This document shows, piece by piece, positions 1-5,677 of a stretch of DNA of 10,107 bases. The stretch covers positions 1-10,107 of the forward strand of contig CARBKU010000031.1 in the NCBI GenBank assembly GCA_948946035.1. The letters are read 5' to 3'. The stretch comes from an uncultured Clostridia bacterium (lineage in GTDB: Bacteria > Bacillota > Clostridia > TANB77 > CAG-508). The notes beneath the pieces were generated by a model. It made no database searches, was not told where the DNA came from, and was given only the letters and a program-made list of their open reading frames with translations. Each line of letters opens with the position of its first letter. Position 1 is the stretch's first letter. The position numbers and the translations under genes are program-made.

Positions 1-1
1 T

Positions 2-634
2 GAAACAAATATGCCTTTTGATTTATCAAAAATTAGTATTATAAGTTCAACAGAAGGAATGGATATAGATAGTGGAGAAAATAAATGGGCATTTGATGTT
101 AACCAAAATAATGATATATATATATATATAGAAAAAAATGATGAATATACAAGAGATGAAGCTATAAAAAGTATAAATATTACTAATATAAATATTAATA
201 AAAATATAGAAAAAGGGGAGAAGGTAATATATAAACCAGAAATAGCTCCTGAAAGACCTATGTTTGTTAATGTTATAGAAAATGAAACAGATTCTATCGA
301 GTATTTAGGAGCAATGAATACAAATATTAAAAATATGCAGATTTCAAACCAAGGTGGTATTGTTGCATTTAGATATGCAAATGATAAAGTAGCACAATAT
401 ATTTCAAATGATGATGAAGTAAATCATAATAATTTATTAAAAAATACTGGTATTACGCAAGAAGATTTAAAGGCACAATTGAATTTTGATATAATAATAA
501 AATTGGAATCAAGCAAAAAGTATTTGGCAAATATTTCTTTAGATGTTCCAATAGATAATGTTGTGGAGCAAGGAACGACTTCATTTGAAAAAACAGATTT
601 AGATAATTTTATTTTTAAAAGAATAAAAAATTAA
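2..634 (+). CDS. Hypothetical protein, 3' part (5' end outside window)
   Basis: The reading frame is open from base 2 to the TAA at 632-634. The first ATG, at 11, has no ribosome binding site, and codons before it (Glu-Thr-Asn) stay open to the window edge, so this is the C-terminal part of a longer protein. About 210 residues are visible. They are rich in Asn, Ile, Asp and Lys, with no membrane segment in the visible part, and look like a soluble or extracytoplasmic domain with alternating beta-type stretches (for example MFVNVIENE and FDIIIKLESSKKYLANISLD). I do not recognise the family. An N-terminal membrane anchor or signal peptide outside the window is possible but unseen. The gene lies directly upstream of the SRP RNA on the same strand, about 80 bases before that RNA's promoter, so it is probably a separate transcription unit. 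It contains an (AT)n run at 114-130. Confidence 0.75.
   Translation, partial: ETNMPFDLSKISIISSTEGMDIDSGENKWAFDVNQNNDIYIYIEKNDEYTRDEAIKSINITNININKNIEKGEKVIYKPEIAPERPMFVNVIENETDSIEYLGAMNTNIKNMQISNQGGIVAFRYANDKVAQYISNDDEVNHNNLLKNTGITQEDLKAQLNFDIIIKLESSKKYLANISLDVPIDNVVEQGTTSFEKTDLDNFIFKRIKN
114..130. repeat. AT dinucleotide run inside a coding region
   Basis: Seventeen bases of perfect alternating A/T encode Ile-Tyr-Ile-Tyr-Ile in the partial first gene. Dinucleotide runs can slip during replication, and a two-base change here would break the frame. It may equally be a chance result of the high AT content. Confidence 0.6.
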
Positions 635-716
635 TTATAAATCTTCTCACGCTATTTAAAATAATATTATTATTGTTAAAATTCTTATCATTACTGGTAA
701 TTTTTTTATATTTTAC

Positions 717-745
717 TTGATTCAAATTACAATTCAGTATATAAT
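717..745 (+). promoter_or_regulatory. Sigma-A promoter of the SRP RNA
   Basis: The -35 box TTGATT lies at 717-722 and a perfect -10 box TATAAT at 740-745, separated by 17 bases. This predicts a transcription start near 752, about ten bases before the outer helix of the SRP RNA, so a short 5' leader would be trimmed. The same transcript may read on into dnaX, since I see no separate dnaX promoter. Confidence 0.75.
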
Positions 746-762
746 GCATATGGTATGTATTT

Positions 763-869
763 AATCTTTGTATGGAGAGTATCCAATAAAGACCTATGAA
801 TCTTGTCAGGTCCGGAAGGAAGCAGCAATAAGTAGACATCTTTATGTGGAGACTTTCCATAGAGAGATT
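763..869 (+). ncRNA. ffs: Signal recognition particle RNA, small bacterial type (4.5S-like)
   Basis: This is the RNA scaffold of the signal recognition particle, which binds Ffh and targets nascent membrane and secreted proteins to FtsY at the membrane. The conserved apical domain is visible: GTCAGG at 805-810, a GGAA tetraloop at 814-817 closed by CC/GG, and AGCAGCA at 821-827. The two ends form a long hairpin: TATGGAGAGT (771-780) pairs with ACTTTCCATA (852-861) with one G-U pair, and AATCT (763-767) with AGATT (865-869). The length of roughly 105 bases and the absence of an Alu domain mark it as the small type rather than the roughly 270-base type of Bacillus. Its place just upstream of dnaX is the usual Gram-positive arrangement. 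The exact ends are estimated from the pairing; a T run at 881-886 may help terminate it. Confidence 0.95.
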
Positions 870-907
870 AAATGCAGCCATTTTTTAAGTATAGAGGATG
901 TGAAAAA

Positions 908-2536
908 ATGGGGTACACAGCTCTTTATAGAAAATTTAGGCCATTAACGTTTAGTGAAATAGTTGGGCAAGAACATATAACAAAAACATTAAGAAATCAA
1001 ATTACAGCAAATAGAGTGGGGCATGCATATTTATTCAATGGTAGTAGAGGTACAGGAAAGACAACAGCAGCAAAAGTACTTGCAAGAAGCATAAATTGTT
1101 TAAATCCAAAAGATGGCGAACCATGTAATGAATGTGAAATCTGTATTGGGGCACTCAATGGATCACTTACAGATATAGTAGAAATGGATGCTGCATCTAA
1201 TAATAGTGTAGAAGACATTAGAAGTATTAGAGAAGAAGTAAATTTTTTGCCTACAAAGGCAAAATATAGAGTATACATTATAGATGAGGTTCATATGTTA
1301 TCAACAGGAGCATTTAACGCATTACTTAAAACATTAGAAGAACCACCAGAACATGTAAAATTCATTTTAGCAACTACAGAACCACAAAAACTTCCAGCAA
1401 CGATACTATCAAGATGTCAAAGATTTGACTTTAAAAGAATAGCAAACGAAAATATAAAAAAGAGATTAGATATTGTATGCAAAGAAAGCAATATAGAAAT
1501 AACAGAAGAAGCATTAAATATAATAGCAGTGTTATCAGAAGGAGCTCTAAGAGATGCACTTTCAATATTAGAAAGGTGTATACAAGATGGGGAAAATAAA
1601 ATTGATGAAGATAAAATAAAAGATTTAGTAGGTATTCCAAAAATAACTTTTGTTCATAGTATAACAGAATCAATCATAAACTATAATGTAGATGAGGCAC
1701 TAAAAAATATCGATACTGTATTAGAAGAAGGAAAAGATATTACAAACTTACTTTGGGAAGTGATTAAATACATTAAAGATATATTAGTATATAAAGCAAG
1801 TGGAAAATTGGAATTATATAATGAATCTGAAAAAGAAAATATAAAAGCCTTAGGAGAAAACACATCAAAAGAAAAATTAATTGATTTAGTATATAAATTA
1901 TCAGAGTTAGAAAATGATATAAAATGGTCAACACAAAAAACAATAATGTTTCAAGCTGGAATTATTAAATTATGTAATAAACAAGCAGAAACAAACGATA
2001 ATATAGAGCAAAGAGTAGAAAAAATAGAAAAATATTTAAAGTCAAATAAAACTTTAAACAATGAACTTATTAATATGCAAGCTACAAATAATGTATATAC
2101 ACAAAATATACAGCAAAACTATAGAACAAGTACACAACCTAAAGCTACGAGTGAAACCAAAAAAACAACAAATAAAGCAAATACAGCAATTAAATTTTCA
2201 AGCAATTCAGAAGAATATTGGCCAGAAATTGTAAATAACCTAAAGCAAAATGGGAAAATTGTATTATATACAAATTTAATTAATACAAAAGCAGTAGAAT
2301 TAAATGACATGACAGTTGGGATACAATTTCCAAATGGCATGACATCTTTTGGAAAAACAGTATTAGAAAAGCAAGATAACATTAGAGAAATTACAAACTT
2401 AGTTTCAATGGCATGTGGAAAAGAAATGCAAATAAAATATATAACAAATCCACAAGAAATACACATACAAAGTGCAGAAGAAGATTTAAAAAACATTGCC
2501 AATAAATCTGACATACAATTTAATGTTATAGAATAA
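908..2536 (+). CDS. dnaX: DNA polymerase III subunit gamma/tau
   Basis: DnaX is the AAA+ ATPase core of the clamp loader that places the beta clamp on primed DNA; its tau C-terminus contacts the polymerase and helicase. I start it at ATG 908 (MGYTALYRKFRP, the usual N-terminus), preceded by AGAGGATG. An upstream in-frame ATG at 872 touches the SRP RNA end and adds 12 atypical residues. Visible in the 542 residues: Walker A GSRGTGKTT (45-53), zinc cysteines C64, C73, C76 and C79, Walker B IIDEVHML (124-131), sensor 1 LATTEPQKL and the SRC motif with arginine finger R169, then a lid and collar domain. A Ser/Thr/Asn/Lys-rich linker at about 385-440 leads to a tau-type C-terminal domain from about 445 (EEYWPEIVNNLKQ). 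ybaB follows 22 bases later, so the two are probably co-transcribed. An A7 run at 2159-2165 lies in the linker (see findings). Confidence 0.97.
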   Translation: MGYTALYRKFRPLTFSEIVGQEHITKTLRNQITANRVGHAYLFNGSRGTGKTTAAKVLARSINCLNPKDGEPCNECEICIGALNGSLTDIVEMDAASNNSVEDIRSIREEVNFLPTKAKYRVYIIDEVHMLSTGAFNALLKTLEEPPEHVKFILATTEPQKLPATILSRCQRFDFKRIANENIKKRLDIVCKESNIEITEEALNIIAVLSEGALRDALSILERCIQDGENKIDEDKIKDLVGIPKITFVHSITESIINYNVDEALKNIDTVLEEGKDITNLLWEVIKYIKDILVYKASGKLELYNESEKENIKALGENTSKEKLIDLVYKLSELENDIKWSTQKTIMFQAGIIKLCNKQAETNDNIEQRVEKIEKYLKSNKTLNNELINMQATNNVYTQNIQQNYRTSTQPKATSETKKTTNKANTAIKFSSNSEEYWPEIVNNLKQNGKIVLYTNLINTKAVELNDMTVGIQFPNGMTSFGKTVLEKQDNIREITNLVSMACGKEMQIKYITNPQEIHIQSAEEDLKNIANKSDIQFNVIE

Positions 2537-2558
2537 AAAATAATAAGGAGGAAGAAAA

Positions 2559-2909
2559 ATGAGTAAAAGAGGAGGATTCCCAGGAGGAATGGGAGGATTC
2601 GGAGGAATGAACATAAACAACTTAATGAAAGAAGCAAAAAAAGTGCAAGCAGATATGGAAAAATCACAAGCCGAATTAGCAATTAAAGAATTTGAAGCAT
2701 CAGCAGGTGGGGGAGCAATAAATGTTAAAGTAACAGGAGAAAAAGTTCTAAAAGAAATAAAAATAAATCCAGAAGTAGTTGACCCAGAAGACGTAGAAAT
2801 GTTAGAAGACTTAATACTAACATGTATAAACGAAGCATTAAGAAAAGTTGACTCAGCACAAGCTGACCAATTCGGGAAATTTAATATACCTGGATTAGGA
2901 GGGTTTTAA
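2559..2909 (+). CDS. ybaB: YbaB/EbfC family nucleoid-associated protein
   Basis: This small DNA-binding protein belongs to the YbaB/EbfC family, whose members form tweezer-shaped dimers and are thought to act in nucleoid organisation or with RecR in recombination. It has 116 residues, close to the family's usual 100-115, with a Gly/Met-rich N-terminus (FPGGMGGFGGM), a long helix with the typical NLMKEAKKVQADMEK segment, the AGGGAINVKVTG strand motif and a C-terminus ending in NIPGLGGF. Start ATG 2559 is preceded by AAGGAGGAAG at good spacing. It lies between dnaX and recR, the conserved order in Firmicutes. The stop codon is inside the 5' arm of a strong terminator hairpin, so ribosomes finishing the gene would sit on that hairpin. 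Confidence 0.95.
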   Translation: MSKRGGFPGGMGGFGGMNINNLMKEAKKVQADMEKSQAELAIKEFEASAGGGAINVKVTGEKVLKEIKINPEVVDPEDVEMLEDLILTCINEALRKVDSAQADQFGKFNIPGLGGF

Positions 2910-2935
2910 GGACGTTCCTTAAAACCCCTTTTTTT
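2901..2935 (+). terminator. Intrinsic terminator overlapping the ybaB stop codon
   Basis: A perfect 12-base-pair stem, with arms GGGTTTTAAGGA (2901-2912) and TCCTTAAAACCC (2916-2927) and a three-base loop CGT, is followed by C and seven Ts. The ybaB TAA (2907-2909) is in the 5' arm, so translation through the stop may weaken termination and allow some readthrough into recR. The core GGACGTTCCTTAA recurs inverted at 5646-5658. Confidence 0.85.
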
Positions 2936-2980
2936 AGGAAAAAAGGACATTTCTTGAATTGATTTTAGGAGGAAGTTTAA

Positions 2981-3580
2981 ATGTCATTATATTCACCTTC
3001 AATAGAAAAATTGATAGAAAGTTTTGAACACTTACCAAGTATAGGACATAAGACAGCAGCTAGACTTGCATTTTATATGTTAAATTGTACAGAGGAAGAG
3101 ACAAACAAATTTGTTTCTTCTATATTAAATGCAAAAAAGAACTTAAAATATTGTAGCAAATGCTATAATATATCAGATACTGATCCATGTTTTATTTGTA
3201 GTAATCATAAAAGAGATGAAAATCAAATTTGTGTAGTAGAAGATGTAAGAGATATTATTGCAATGGAGAAAACACATGAATTTAAGGGAGTTTATCATGT
3301 TTTACATGGATCCATTTCTCCAATGAATGGAATTGGTCCAGATGATATAAAAATTAAAGAACTTTTGGCTAGATTAATTGATGGACAAGTAAAAGAAGTT
3401 ATTTTGGCTACAAATCCTAGAGTAGAAGGAGAAGCAACTGCTATGTATTTATCTAAATTGATTAAGCCTTTAGGAGTTAAAGTTACAAGAATTGCTCATG
3501 GAATTCCTGTAGGGGGAGATTTAGAATATACTGACGAAATTACTTTAACAAAGGCACTTGAAGGAAGGAGAGAAGTATAA
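2981..3580 (+). CDS. recR: Recombination mediator protein RecR
   Basis: RecR works with RecO (and RecF) to load RecA onto single-stranded DNA at gaps during recombinational repair. The 199 residues match the family's usual length of about 198-200. In order: an N-terminal helix-hairpin-helix region (LPSIGHKTAARLAF, 18-31); a zinc finger with C58, C61, C70 and C73; a Toprim domain starting CVVEDVRDIIAME with the typical HVLHGSISPMNGIGPDDI stretch; and the C-terminal Walker-like segment ending in GDLEYTDEITLTKALEGR. ATG 2981 has a strong AGGAGGAAG at 2967-2975. A terminator separates it from ybaB and I see no clear promoter in the 45-base gap, so expression probably depends on readthrough. Its 3' end converges on a minus-strand small gene only 24 bases away. 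Confidence 0.97.
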   Translation: MSLYSPSIEKLIESFEHLPSIGHKTAARLAFYMLNCTEEETNKFVSSILNAKKNLKYCSKCYNISDTDPCFICSNHKRDENQICVVEDVRDIIAMEKTHEFKGVYHVLHGSISPMNGIGPDDIKIKELLARLIDGQVKEVILATNPRVEGEATAMYLSKLIKPLGVKVTRIAHGIPVGGDLEYTDEITLTKALEGRREV

Positions 3581-3604
3581 CTTTAGGATTTTATTAGTAA
3601 CATG

Positions 3605-3796
3605 TTAGCAATTACTATTTTGAGAATTTTCTTCTATAGCTTTTTTGCTGGCAATTAGTGAGAGATTATCTCCAAGAGTGTTAAAAAATGCAGATAAAAT
3701 GGATATTTCTTCTGCTGATAGAGTACCTCCAATTAAAATGGCAAGAGAACTAGATACACCTATTAAATTTTTACTAGAAAAGTTATCTAAATACAT
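3605..3796 (-). CDS. Small hypothetical protein, 63 residues
   Basis: Starting at ATG 3796 on the minus strand, this encodes 63 residues beginning MYLDNFSSKN, with an amphipathic helical core around SSSLAILIGG, LSAEEISILSAFF, NTLGDNLSLIAS and a polar tail ending NSQNSNC. The general pattern (short N-terminus, SSxLAILI, then xxEEIxxLxxFFxxLGDxLxxIA) reminds me of short uncharacterised proteins seen in many Clostridia, but I cannot name the family and no function is known to me. A good RBS, GAGGTG, lies seven bases before this ATG, which is why I prefer it to the ATG at 3811. That RBS is the 3' arm of a terminator hairpin. A possible promoter on the minus strand is TTGGGG (3855-3860), 17 bases, TATAAT (3832-3837). 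The plus-strand frame over the same DNA lacks an RBS and looks like a shadow. Confidence 0.6.
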   Translation of the reverse strand: MYLDNFSSKNLIGVSSSLAILIGGTLSAEEISILSAFFNTLGDNLSLIASKKAIEENSQNSNC

Positions 3797-3827
3797 AAAA
3801 AAACACCTCATTTTATTATATGAGGTG
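3797..3827 (-). terminator. Intrinsic terminator of the glycosyltransferase gene; also holds the RBS of the small ORF
   Basis: On the minus strand CACCTCAT (3827-3820), an eight-base loop and ATGAGGTG (3811-3804) are followed by seven Ts (3803-3797). This is a normal intrinsic terminator for the gene ending at 3873. The 3' arm contains GAGGTG, the RBS of the next minus-strand ORF, so in a read-through transcript the RBS would be masked by CACCTC. On the plus strand the same stem is followed only by CTTTATTATATT, a weak end for recR. Confidence 0.75.
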
Positions 3828-3836
3828 CTTTATTAT

Positions 3837-3867
3837 ATTGTCAAATTTCTCCGTCCCCAATGACAAT
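3837..3867. repeat. REP-like short palindromic element
   Basis: A 31-base element has perfect seven-base inverted ends ATTGTCA (3837-3843) and TGACAAT (3861-3867) around a GC-rich core, read on the minus strand as TTGGGGACGGAG. In this AT-rich window the GGGGACGG core stands out. From memory, similar short elements (TTGGGGACGG... flanked by TGTCA/TGACA) are scattered through many Firmicutes genomes and resemble REP sequences mobilised by RAYT-type transposases. It lies five bases past the glycosyltransferase stop codon, before its terminator. No transposase gene is in the window. Confidence 0.6.
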
Positions 3868-3872
3868 AATTT

Positions 3873-4994
3873 TTAATCAAAAAGGATTTTGCAAATTTCT
3901 AATGTAGAAAAAGGTTTTGCTAATATATTCGTATTATTTTTCATAAGTTCTAATTTTTCTTTGTTAGACAATAAAAGTTCAAATATAATCTTACTTCCAT
4001 TACTATTTTTAATCCAAATTGCAATACCTTTATTTTCTAAAAATTCTGCATTTTCTTTTTCTTGACCAGGAATTGGGTTAATAATAACCATAGGCAAATG
4101 AGATGCAAGGCTTTCAGAAGTTGTTAATCCGCCAGGTTTTGTTACTACCAAATTAGAAATGCTCATTAGCTCTGGAATTTTATCTGTATAAGATAGTACT
4201 TTAACTGAATCTTGTTTATTAAATTTTTTTACAATATTTTCAAAGTTATTTTTCATTTCCGGATTTTTTCCAGAAATAGCAACTATTTGTATATTTTCGT
4301 TTAACTGAACTAAGTTTTCAAATATTTTAGTAGTTTTTGTTTTGCCAAGTCCAAATTCTCCTCCACCAAAAAATAAGATAGTTTGTTTACTGTTAGATAA
4401 ATTAAAATCCTTTAATATTTTTTCTTTGTCAAATTTTTCGGTAAAACGATTAGAAATAGGAATTCCTGTGGAAAAGACTTTTTCTATAGGAATATTTTTG
4501 TTCATTAAATATTTTTTCATAGAATCATGTGCAACAAAATAATAATCTGTAAAATCATTTCCAACTAACCATTGGTCGTGTGGTGCAAAATCTGTCATTA
4601 TAGTAGCTATTTTAGCATTTATTTTGCTTTTTCTTTTTAGGTAACTACACATTTGGCTTCCAAATGGATGTGTAGAAATAATTAAGTCAGGTTTTTTTTC
4701 TCTTAAAAGTTTAAGAAGTTTAATTGCCATAATTTGATTTGATCTTGAAGATATATGTGCTAGTGGACCTTTTTGTGAATCTTCATATATTTTTCCCCAA
4801 GCCCAAGGAGCTTTTTTTGCCATCTTATTGTAAGCAGAAGTAGTTACCTTTTCAATTGTTTTATTTATATATTTCATACAATCTATTAATTCAACATCTA
4901 CATTTTTATAATTTGTTATAATACAATCTTTAATTGATTTAGCAGCATTTAAATGTCCACCACCATATGATGCATAAAAAATTAATACTTTCAT
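3873..4994 (-). CDS. UgtP/MGDG-synthase-like glycosyltransferase (GT28)
   Basis: This 373-residue protein resembles the processive diacylglycerol glucosyltransferase UgtP of Bacillus (about 382 residues) and plant-type MGDG synthases. Such enzymes add a sugar from a UDP-sugar to diacylglycerol at the inner face of the membrane, giving glycolipids that can anchor lipoteichoic acid. The N-terminal MGDG-synthase domain (about 1-170) has the GGGH motif (11-14), STHPFGS (108-113) and a TDFAPHDQW segment (134-142). The C-terminal GT28 domain (about 200-370) has FFGGGEFGLGK (209-218), KPGGLTTSES (286-295) and PGQEKEN (309-315), the usual nucleotide-sugar binding signature. There is no signal peptide or membrane span. 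ATG 4994 follows AAAGGAG. The gene is transcribed alone, divergently from sleB, and ends at a terminator at 3797-3827. The acceptor lipid and sugar cannot be told from sequence; MurG-like activity is less likely. Confidence 0.88.
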   Translation of the reverse strand: MKVLIFYASYGGGHLNAAKSIKDCIITNYKNVDVELIDCMKYINKTIEKVTTSAYNKMAKKAPWAWGKIYEDSQKGPLAHISSRSNQIMAIKLLKLLREKKPDLIISTHPFGSQMCSYLKRKSKINAKIATIMTDFAPHDQWLVGNDFTDYYFVAHDSMKKYLMNKNIPIEKVFSTGIPISNRFTEKFDKEKILKDFNLSNSKQTILFFGGGEFGLGKTKTTKIFENLVQLNENIQIVAISGKNPEMKNNFENIVKKFNKQDSVKVLSYTDKIPELMSISNLVVTKPGGLTTSESLASHLPMVIINPIPGQEKENAEFLENKGIAIWIKNSNGSKIIFELLLSNKEKLELMKNNTNILAKPFSTLEICKILFD

Positions 4995-5034
4995 AAAATC
5001 TCCTTTTTAAATATATATTTTAAGAATTAATTAT

Positions 5035-5063
5035 ATATTATCACATATATAAAAAAATTTCAA
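5035..5063 (-). promoter_or_regulatory. Probable sigma-A promoter of the glycosyltransferase gene
   Basis: On the minus strand TTGAAA (5063-5058) is followed after 17 bases by TAATAT (5040-5035). An alternative -10, GATAAT at 5042-5037, is preceded by TGT as in extended -10 promoters. Either gives a leader of roughly 35 bases before the AAAGGAG site and ATG 4994. The DNA is very AT-rich, so the exact boxes are uncertain. Confidence 0.45.
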
Positions 5064-5068
5064 AAAAT

Positions 5069-5098
5069 GGAATATTTTTTAAAATTTTTAACAAACTA
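5069..5098 (+). promoter_or_regulatory. Sigma-G-like (forespore) promoter of sleB-ypeB
   Basis: GGAATA (5069-5074) and CAAACTA (5092-5098) are 17 bases apart. The sigma-G consensus as I know it is roughly TGAATA - 17/18 - CATACTA, so the -10 matches six of seven positions and the -35 keeps the AATA core. The predicted start near 5105 gives a leader of about 18 bases carrying the RBS. Bacillus sleB is known to be transcribed by sigma-G, which supports the reading. Confidence 0.55.
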
Positions 5099-5122
5099 TA
5101 TAAAAAAAGGAAAGGTGATATT

Positions 5123-5599
5123 TTGAAAAATATAGTAAAGACGACAATTTTATTAATTATTTTAATTGTAACTGTTATTTCAATAATTTTTTTAGCAAGT
5201 TTCGTAGGGGATAAAAATATAAGTTATGCTGCAAGTTCTAAAACATCTGATATACAATTAATTGCAAGAGCTATAAATGGAGAAGCAAGAGGAGAACCAT
5301 ATGAAGGACAAGTTGCTGTAGGTGCAGTAATTTTAAATAGAGTTAAAGACTCAAAATTTCCTAACACAATTGCAGGAGTAATTTATCAAGCAGGAGCATT
5401 TACAGCTGTTGCAGATGGTCAAATTAATCAACCAATTGAAGAAGGTTCAACAGTATATAAAGCAGCACAGGATGCTCAAAATGGATGGGATCCAACAAAC
5501 GGATGCATCTATTATTTTAATCCACAGACTGCTACGAATAAATGGATATGGTCTAGACCACTAGTAAAAACAATAGGTAAACATAGATTTTGCAAATAA
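5123..5599 (+). CDS. sleB: Spore cortex-lytic enzyme SleB-like cell wall hydrolase
   Basis: SleB-type enzymes are lytic transglycosylases that break cortex peptidoglycan containing muramic-delta-lactam during spore germination. The 158-residue protein has a hydrophobic signal or anchor segment (about 8-27), a likely cleavage region near SYAASS (34-39), then a complete Hydrolase_2 (SleB/CwlJ) domain at about 43-158. The family signature INGEARGEPYEGQVAVGAVILNR begins at residue 51, with E54 as the expected catalytic glutamate, followed by AGAFTAVADGQIN and the C-terminal GKHRFCK. The N-terminal peptidoglycan-binding repeat found in Bacillus SleB is missing, so this is a catalytic-domain-only form. 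Translation starts at TTG 5123, preceded by AAAGGTGAT; no ATG fits. It forms an operon with ypeB, 78 bases downstream, behind a sigma-G-like promoter. Confidence 0.92.
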   Translation: MKNIVKTTILLIILIVTVISIIFLASFVGDKNISYAASSKTSDIQLIARAINGEARGEPYEGQVAVGAVILNRVKDSKFPNTIAGVIYQAGAFTAVADGQINQPIEEGSTVYKAAQDAQNGWDPTNGCIYYFNPQTATNKWIWSRPLVKTIGKHRFCK

Positions 5600-5610
5600 A
5601 ATAAAAAAAT

Positions 5611-5658
5611 TAAAGGAGTGTTCTTTAATAACTAAAAAATGGGACTTAAGGAACGTCC
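5611..5658. repeat. Short palindromes between sleB and ypeB
   Basis: The 78-base gap has a hairpin TAAAGGA-GTG-TTCTTTA (5611-5627, one G-U pair) and GGACTTAAGGAACGTCC (5642-5658). Its 13 bases at 5646-5658 are the exact reverse complement of 2910-2922 in the ybaB terminator. Both look like fragments of one GC-richer intergenic repeat type. Neither stem is followed by a T run, so transcription should pass to ypeB, whose own RBS AAAGGAAG is just downstream. Confidence 0.4.
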
Positions 5659-5677
5659 ACTATGAAAGGAAGATTTT

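Noticed and set aside
11..13. ATG 11 as the start of the first gene
   Set aside because: There is no RBS and the frame is open to the window edge.
688..707. Possible terminator for the first gene (ATTACTGGTAAT followed by Ts)
   Set aside because: The stem is only about four A/T pairs once a loop is allowed, so it is too weak to call.
872..874. ATG 872 as the dnaX start
   Set aside because: It lies at the SRP RNA 3' end and adds 12 residues not typical of DnaX; ATG 908 gives the canonical MGYTALYRKFRP.
615..881. Minus-strand open frame of 88 residues
   Set aside because: It runs antisense across the SRP RNA and its promoter, has no RBS or recognisable product, and is a shadow of the RNA gene.
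2119..2682. Minus-strand open frame of 187 residues, Leu/Phe/Ser rich
   Set aside because: It is antisense to the end of dnaX and start of ybaB; its hydrophobic look comes from reading A-rich codons backwards.
3645..3863. Plus-strand open frame of 72 residues
   Set aside because: It starts at TTG with no RBS and crosses the terminator and REP-like element. The opposite-strand ORF has the better RBS and a more protein-like pattern.
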